From Scleromatobacter sp038208735 (GTDB taxonomy: Bacteria > Pseudomonadota > Gammaproteobacteria > Burkholderiales > Burkholderiaceae_C): 10,711 nucleotides of DNA. Shown in pieces: positions 7,572 through 10,711 of the stretch. A program made the translations under genes and the position numbers. The stretch spans positions 1-10,711 of the forward strand of contig JBBQYL010000181.1 of the NCBI GenBank assembly GCA_038208735.1, written 5' to 3'. The notes under the pieces were generated by a model that had not been told where the DNA came from, made no database searches, and saw nothing but the letters and a program-made list of their open reading frames with translations. Numbering within the stretch: position 1 is the stretch's first letter; every line of letters starts with the position of its first letter.

Positions 7572-8603
7572 ATGAACGAGCAGATACTGAAGGCCACCGC
7601 CGCCGCCCTCACCGCCGACGGCAAGGGCCTGCTGGCGATGGACGAGAGCAATCCCACCGCCGACAAGCGATTCGCCGCGCTGGGCATTCCGCAGACGCCC
7701 GAGATGCGGCGCGCCTACCGCGACATGATCGTCACCGCGCCGGGGCTCTCGGAGTCCATCGGCGGCGCGATCCTCTACGACGAGACCATCCGCACGAAGA
7801 CCTTCGCCGACGTGCCGTTCGCCGAGGCGCTGGAGAAGGCGGGCATCGTGCCCGGCATCAAGGTGGACGCGGGCGCGAAGCCCCTGGCGCTGCATGACGG
7901 CGAGCTGGTGACCGAGGGCCTGGACGGCCTGCGCGAGCGCCTGCCCGAGTACGCGAAGATGGGCGCGCGCTTCGCGAAGTGGCGCGCCGTGATCACCATC
8001 GGCGACGCCACGAACGCCCCGTCGCGCGGCTGCTACGAGGCCAACGCACAGGCGCTCGCGCGCTACGCCGCGCTGTGCCAGGAGGCCGGCATCGTGCCCA
8101 TCGTCGAGCCCGAGGTGCTGATGGACGGCGCGCACACGCTGGCGCGCTGCGCCGAGGTCACCGAGCGCGCGCTGCACTTCGTGTTCGACGCGTTGCGCAC
8201 GCAGCGCGTGCTGCTGGAGGGCATGATCCTCAAGCCCAACATGGTGGTGCCGGGCCTGAAGTGCCCCACGCAGGACAGCGTCGACGCCGTGGCCGACGCC
8301 ACGGTGCAGGTGTTCCGCCGCGCGGTGCCGGTGGCCGTGGGCGGCATCGCGTTCCTCTCGGGCGGCCAGTCGGCGCCTGATGCGTCGGCGCGGCTCAACG
8401 CGATGCACACGCGCCACGCCGCCGAGCTGCCGTGGCCGCTGGCGTTCTCGTTCGCCCGCGCGATCCAGGATCCGGCGATGAAGGCCTGGGCCGGCAAGAA
8501 GGAGAACGTGGCGGCGGCGCAGAAGGCGTTGGTGGAGCGGGCGCGGCTGAATCGATTGGCGCGGCTGGGCGAGTACACCGTGGCGATGGAGACGCCGCAC
8601 TGA
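7572..8603 (+). CDS. Class I fructose-bisphosphate aldolase
   Basis: The enzyme reversibly condenses dihydroxyacetone phosphate and glyceraldehyde-3-phosphate to fructose-1,6-bisphosphate through a Schiff base, without metal. The 343-residue protein belongs to the animal/plant-type class I family, not the metal-dependent class II or the DhnA-type FbaB of E. coli. Active-site blocks are GKGLLAMDESNPTADKRF (17-34, Asp24), GIKVDAG (96-102, Lys98), AKWRAVI (135-141, Lys137), PIVEPEVLMDG (176-186, Glu179 and Glu181) and GMILKPNMV (217-225). Lys221 in the last block is the expected Schiff-base lysine. All key residues are present and the length is normal. It follows xfp by one base, so it is probably co-transcribed and used with the phosphoketolase step. 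In vivo it may run in the condensing direction or also accept erythrose-4-phosphate (inference). Whether another aldolase exists in the genome cannot be seen here. Confidence 0.95.
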   Translation: MNEQILKATAAALTADGKGLLAMDESNPTADKRFAALGIPQTPEMRRAYRDMIVTAPGLSESIGGAILYDETIRTKTFADVPFAEALEKAGIVPGIKVDAGAKPLALHDGELVTEGLDGLRERLPEYAKMGARFAKWRAVITIGDATNAPSRGCYEANAQALARYAALCQEAGIVPIVEPEVLMDGAHTLARCAEVTERALHFVFDALRTQRVLLEGMILKPNMVVPGLKCPTQDSVDAVADATVQVFRRAVPVAVGGIAFLSGGQSAPDASARLNAMHTRHAAELPWPLAFSFARAIQDPAMKAWAGKKENVAAAQKALVERARLNRLARLGEYTVAMETPH

Positions 8604-8606
8604 GCG

Positions 8607-8909
8607 TCACGGAAACCCGGGCCGTGCCGCCGCGCCCTCGGGCAGCAGGCGCAGCACGGCCTGCGCCGTGAAGCTCTCCATCACCACCCGCCCGGCGCGC
8701 GTCACCACGTGGTGCTGGCCGGCGTCGACGAAGTAGTCGTTGGCGTCGCCCGCCTGCGTGAGCCAGATCCGTCCCGACTGCACGGCGATGCAGGCGCCCG
8801 CCGGCAGGGTGCGGACGAACGTGGCGTGGCCGGCCAGGCGGATGGCGGCGTCGGCGGCCTCGACCCGGCGGCGGGCGAGGAAAGGGCGGGATGCAAGCGT
8901 GGTGTCCAT
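8607..8909 (-). CDS. DUF2917 domain protein, function unknown
   Basis: This small protein of 100 residues is of the DUF2917 type, common in Burkholderiales and without an established function. The core, residues 38-79, carries the family pattern AVQSGRIWLTQAGDANDYFV, then DAGQHH and RAGRVVMES. The alternating beta-strand and Gly-turn layout resembles a small cupin-like barrel (inference). No signal peptide, membrane segment or metal-binding cluster is seen. I chose ATG 8909 because the upstream extension to 9038 crosses the regulatory spacer and has no family character; the Shine-Dalgarno is weak. The gene is tail-to-tail with the aldolase gene, 3 bases apart, and head-to-head with the MocR-type regulator, sharing a spacer with two palindromes. 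It is therefore a plausible target of that regulator. The family call rests on pattern recognition of the W-L-T-x-x-G-D core. Confidence 0.8.
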   Translation of the reverse strand: MDTTLASRPFLARRRVEAADAAIRLAGHATFVRTLPAGACIAVQSGRIWLTQAGDANDYFVDAGQHHVVTRAGRVVMESFTAQAVLRLLPEGAAARPGFP

Positions 8910-8961
8910 GAGGTCGACTCTAGGCAGCGTCGTCGACGTGAGACAGCCACAACGCCTGCCC

Positions 8962-8979
8962 ATCTGCAGCAGTACAGAT
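8962..8979. promoter_or_regulatory. Operator-like 18-base palindrome, copy 1
   Basis: The site is an imperfect palindrome whose minus-strand reading is ATCTGTAC-TG-CTGCAGAT. It has one perfect ATCTGTAC half and one half matching the inverse at 6 of 8 bases. It shares 14 of 18 bases with copy 2 in opposite orientation. A pair of matching inverted sites beside a MocR-type gene fits autoregulation (inference). Confidence 0.5.
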
Positions 8980-9017
8980 CGTCGTGCGGCGGCTCTGTCA
9001 CGGTCGAATCCGCAGGC

Positions 9018-9035
9018 ATCTGTACTGGTACGCAT
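9018..9035. promoter_or_regulatory. Operator-like 18-base palindrome, copy 2, next to the regulator start
   Basis: The plus-strand reading is ATCTGTAC-TG-GTACGCAT: a perfect ATCTGTAC half and a 6-of-8 matching second half. It ends one base before ATG 9037. A bound protein would cover the leader and ribosome-binding area, as expected for negative autoregulation. Its centre is 56 bases from that of copy 1. Confidence 0.5.
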
Positions 9036-9036
9036 C

Positions 9037-10509
9037 ATGGTTCAGCAGACAGAATGGCGCATGGACTCGCCGGACACGCTCTACCTGCAGATCGCCCAGA
9101 CGCTTGCCGCGTCGATCCGCACCGGCGTGCTCGCCCGCGGCGAGCGGCTGCCGTCGTTGGGCGACCTGGCGGCCCAGCACGGCGTGTCGCTGTCCACCGC
9201 CGTCCAGGCCTACCGCGCGCTGGAGGACATGCGACTGGTGCAGACGCGCCCGCGCTCCGGCTTCTTCGTGGCCGCGCGGCCGCCGCGCCCGCCGGTGCCG
9301 GAGGCGACACAGCCGCCGCCCGATTCGCGCGAGGTCGACATCGACGCGTTGGCCGCCCACACGCTGCGCTTCGCGCACGAGCAGGGCTACATCTCGTTCG
9401 GCGCGGCCAGCCCCAGCGACGAGCTGTTCTCGGTGGAGCGCATCCGCCGCACGGTGATGCGCGCCGCGCAGCGCCACCGCGCGGTGCTGTGCGAGTACGC
9501 GCTGGGCTCGGGCCATGACGAGCTGCGGCGCGCCGTGGCGCGCTATGCGCTGCGCTTGGGCTGCCAGCTGCAGCCGCGCGACATCGTCGCCACCAACAGC
9601 TGCCTCGAGTCGATCACGCTGTGCCTGCGCGCCGTCACGCGGCCCGGCGACATCGTGGCGCTGGAGTCGCCCACCTACTTCGGCTTCCTCGAGATCCTGC
9701 AGAGCCTGCACCTGCGAGCGTTGGAGATCCCCACGCATCCGCGCGACGGCCTGTCGCTGGACGCGCTGGAGCTCGCGCTCGACACGCAGGCCGTGAAGGC
9801 GCTGCTGCTGTCGCCCACCTTGTCCAATCCGATGGGTGGCAGCCTGACCCCCGCCGATCGCAAGCGGCTGGCGCGACTGGTGAGCACGCGCGGCATCGCG
9901 ATGGTGGAGGACGTGTTGCACAACGACCTGGCCGAACAGGAGGACCGGCGCCGCGCCGTGCGCTCGTTCGACCCCACGGGCCACGTGATGCTGTGCGGCT
10001 CGTTCTCGAAGACGATCGCGCCGGGGCTGCGCGTGGGCTGGGTGGAGGCCGGACGTTGGACCGAGCCGGTGCGCCGCATGAAGATGGCCACCAGCGGGTC
10101 GCAGACCACCTTCGTGGAGCTGGCGATGGCCGAGCTGCTGGGCCACACCGGCAACGAGGCGGGCTTTCGCCAGATGCGCCACACCATCGGCGTGCGCGTA
10201 GACGAGGCGCGCCGCCTGATCGCCGGCAGCTTTCCCAAGGGCACGCGCGTCACCGACCCGGCCGGCGGCTACGTGCTGTGGGTGGAGATGCCGCGCGTGC
10301 TCGACTCGCAGGCGCTGTTCACCGCCTGCCTGGCCGAACGCATCGCCATCGCGCCGGGCACGCTGTTCAGCGCCAGCGACCGCTACCGCCACTGCATCCG
10401 GCTGGGCGTGGGCGGCCGCTGGGACGACACGCAACGGCATGCGCTGATGCGCGTCGGCGAGCTGGCGCGCGCGCTGGTGGCCGCGGCGCCGGTGCTCGCT
10501 GCGGCCTAG
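9037..10509 (+). CDS. MocR-type regulator: GntR winged helix fused to aminotransferase-like domain
   Basis: The predicted transcription factor has 490 residues, the usual MocR length. A GntR winged helix-turn-helix spans about residues 14-80 (ERLPSLGDLAAQHGVSLSTA, 36-55, then YRALEDMRLVQTRPRSGFFV). A proline-rich linker follows (82-95), then a fold-type I aminotransferase-like domain from about 115. PLP-site elements are SPTYFGF (211-217), SNPMGG (263-268), Asp292 in VEDVLHNDL, Lys325 in GSFSKTIAPGLRVGW as the expected PLP lysine, and Arg455 in IRLGVGG. The usual PLP-contacting Tyr after the EDD motif seems replaced by His295. Such proteins normally sense PLP or amino compounds and control neighbouring metabolic or transport genes; the effector here is unknown. 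The divergent DUF2917 gene is the likeliest visible target. ATG 9061 (482 residues, MDSPDTLYLQIA) is a real alternative start, as neither has a clear Shine-Dalgarno. The frame opens at 8740 only as a shadow across the spacer. Confidence 0.9.
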   Translation: MVQQTEWRMDSPDTLYLQIAQTLAASIRTGVLARGERLPSLGDLAAQHGVSLSTAVQAYRALEDMRLVQTRPRSGFFVAARPPRPPVPEATQPPPDSREVDIDALAAHTLRFAHEQGYISFGAASPSDELFSVERIRRTVMRAAQRHRAVLCEYALGSGHDELRRAVARYALRLGCQLQPRDIVATNSCLESITLCLRAVTRPGDIVALESPTYFGFLEILQSLHLRALEIPTHPRDGLSLDALELALDTQAVKALLLSPTLSNPMGGSLTPADRKRLARLVSTRGIAMVEDVLHNDLAEQEDRRRAVRSFDPTGHVMLCGSFSKTIAPGLRVGWVEAGRWTEPVRRMKMATSGSQTTFVELAMAELLGHTGNEAGFRQMRHTIGVRVDEARRLIAGSFPKGTRVTDPAGGYVLWVEMPRVLDSQALFTACLAERIAIAPGTLFSASDRYRHCIRLGVGGRWDDTQRHALMRVGELARALVAAAPVLAAA

Positions 10510-10544
10510 GAGTCTGGGCGGCAGAAGGTAAATTCTTGTCATCG

Positions 10545-10711
10545 GCCGAGGGGGTCGGTCCGTTGTAGGGAGATGGCCGCCAATTACCTCCCGTACGAAC
10601 CGCATCAAATGCTGCTACTTCCCGCAGCGTTGCAGGAATGGCTGCCCGAAGGCCACCTCGCGCATTTCGTCAACGATGCAGTGGACGGGCTCGATTTGAG
10701 CGCGTTCCACG
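10545..10711 (+). mobile_element. Left end of a probable IS1182-family insertion sequence, cut by window edge
   Basis: The transposase start below implies the element's left end lies between the regulator stop (10509) and 10573. A GC-rich tract beginning near 10545 (CCGAGGGGGTCGGTCCGTTG) is a candidate terminal inverted repeat. The right end is outside the window, so neither the repeat pair nor a target duplication can be confirmed; the left boundary is approximate. Confidence 0.55.
10573..10711 (+). CDS. IS1182-family transposase, N-terminus only
   Basis: 46 residues from ATG 10573 are visible before the window ends. The segment NYLPYEPHQMLLLPAALQEW followed by LPEGHLAHFVNDAVDGLDLS is characteristic of the N-terminus of IS1182-type DDE transposases (PYEPxQxxLLPxxLQxWLPExHLAxFxxDxVxxLDL). 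The catalytic DDE domain is beyond the edge, so intactness cannot be judged. AGGGAG directly before the ATG is Shine-Dalgarno-like but unusually close, so a slightly different start is possible. It is unrelated to the neighbouring metabolic genes and marks an insertion just after the mocR-type gene. Confidence 0.85.
   Translation, partial: MAANYLPYEPHQMLLLPAALQEWLPEGHLAHFVNDAVDGLDLSAFH

Larger units (their letters stand above)
8910..9036. promoter_or_regulatory. Divergent regulatory region between DUF2917 gene and mocR-type gene
   Basis: This 127-base gene-free spacer serves both divergent genes. It holds two related 18-base imperfect palindromes (8962-8979 and 9018-9035). On the minus strand, GTGACA (8996-9001) and TGTACT (8971-8976), 19 bases apart, make a marginal sigma-70 promoter for the DUF2917 gene. 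Its -10 box would lie inside the first palindrome, as expected for repression. No good plus-strand promoter is visible. Confidence 0.55.

Noticed and set aside
4901..7687. 928-codon open frame on the minus strand opposite xfp
   Set aside because: It is antisense to a fully conserved phosphoketolase, has low-complexity His/Arg/Val-rich content and no recognisable domain. Long antisense frames are expected in DNA with high third-position GC.
8655..8670. CACGGC-CTGC-GCCGTG hairpin as a terminator for the aldolase operon
   Set aside because: The 6-base stem is perfect but lies inside the DUF2917 coding region and has no T-tract on either side, so it is not a convincing intrinsic terminator.
8740..9036. 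Upstream extension of the mocR-type frame to 8740
   Set aside because: The added 99 residues overlap the DUF2917 gene in antisense and the regulatory palindromes; GntR domains normally start within about 20 residues of the N-terminus.
8998..10608. 536-codon minus-strand frame opposite the mocR-type gene
   Set aside because: The plus strand carries clear HTH and PLP motifs in this stretch; the minus frame has none.

Overview
The window is very GC-rich, almost entirely protein-coding DNA from a bacterium. Gene content, high GC and protein flavour suggest a betaproteobacterium of the order Burkholderiales; this is an inference from family resemblance, not a measured placement. It is mainly a central-carbon locus, with a small regulatory pair and the edge of an insertion sequence at the right end.

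Left part, minus strand (read right to left from 3819 to 1): gnd (short, probably NAD-dependent 6-phosphogluconate dehydrogenase), zwf (glucose-6-phosphate dehydrogenase) and pgi (glucose-6-phosphate isomerase, cut by the window edge). gnd and zwf are 7 bases apart; zwf and pgi share one base (TGATG). This looks like one operon for interconverting hexose phosphates and oxidising them to ribulose-5-phosphate.

Centre, plus strand (4002 to 8603): ackA (acetate kinase), xfp (phosphoketolase) and a class I fructose-bisphosphate aldolase. ackA and xfp overlap by ATGA; xfp and the aldolase are 1 base apart. Phosphoketolase splits xylulose-5-P (and, in dual-specific enzymes, fructose-6-P) to acetyl-phosphate plus an aldose phosphate. 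Acetate kinase converts acetyl-phosphate to acetate and ATP, and the aldolase links the triose phosphates back to fructose-1,6-bisphosphate. The two operons diverge from a 182-base region (3820-4001). Together they could run a phosphoketolase-type hexose/pentose pathway or carbon-saving bypass. Ribulose-phosphate epimerase, transketolase, transaldolase, phosphotransacetylase and fructose-bisphosphatase are not in the window.

Right part: a 100-residue DUF2917 protein (minus strand, tail-to-tail with the aldolase gene, 3 bases apart) diverges from a MocR-type regulator, which joins a GntR winged helix to an aminotransferase-like domain. Their 127-base shared spacer carries two related 18-base imperfect palindromes that look like operators, the best unreported-looking signal here. 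From about 10,545 the sequence becomes the left end of an apparent IS1182-family element, whose transposase start is cut by the window edge.

Most of the window is well-known metabolism. I see no RNA genes, CRISPR arrays, phage genes or clearly new multi-gene system, and no gene-free stretch above 300 bases.
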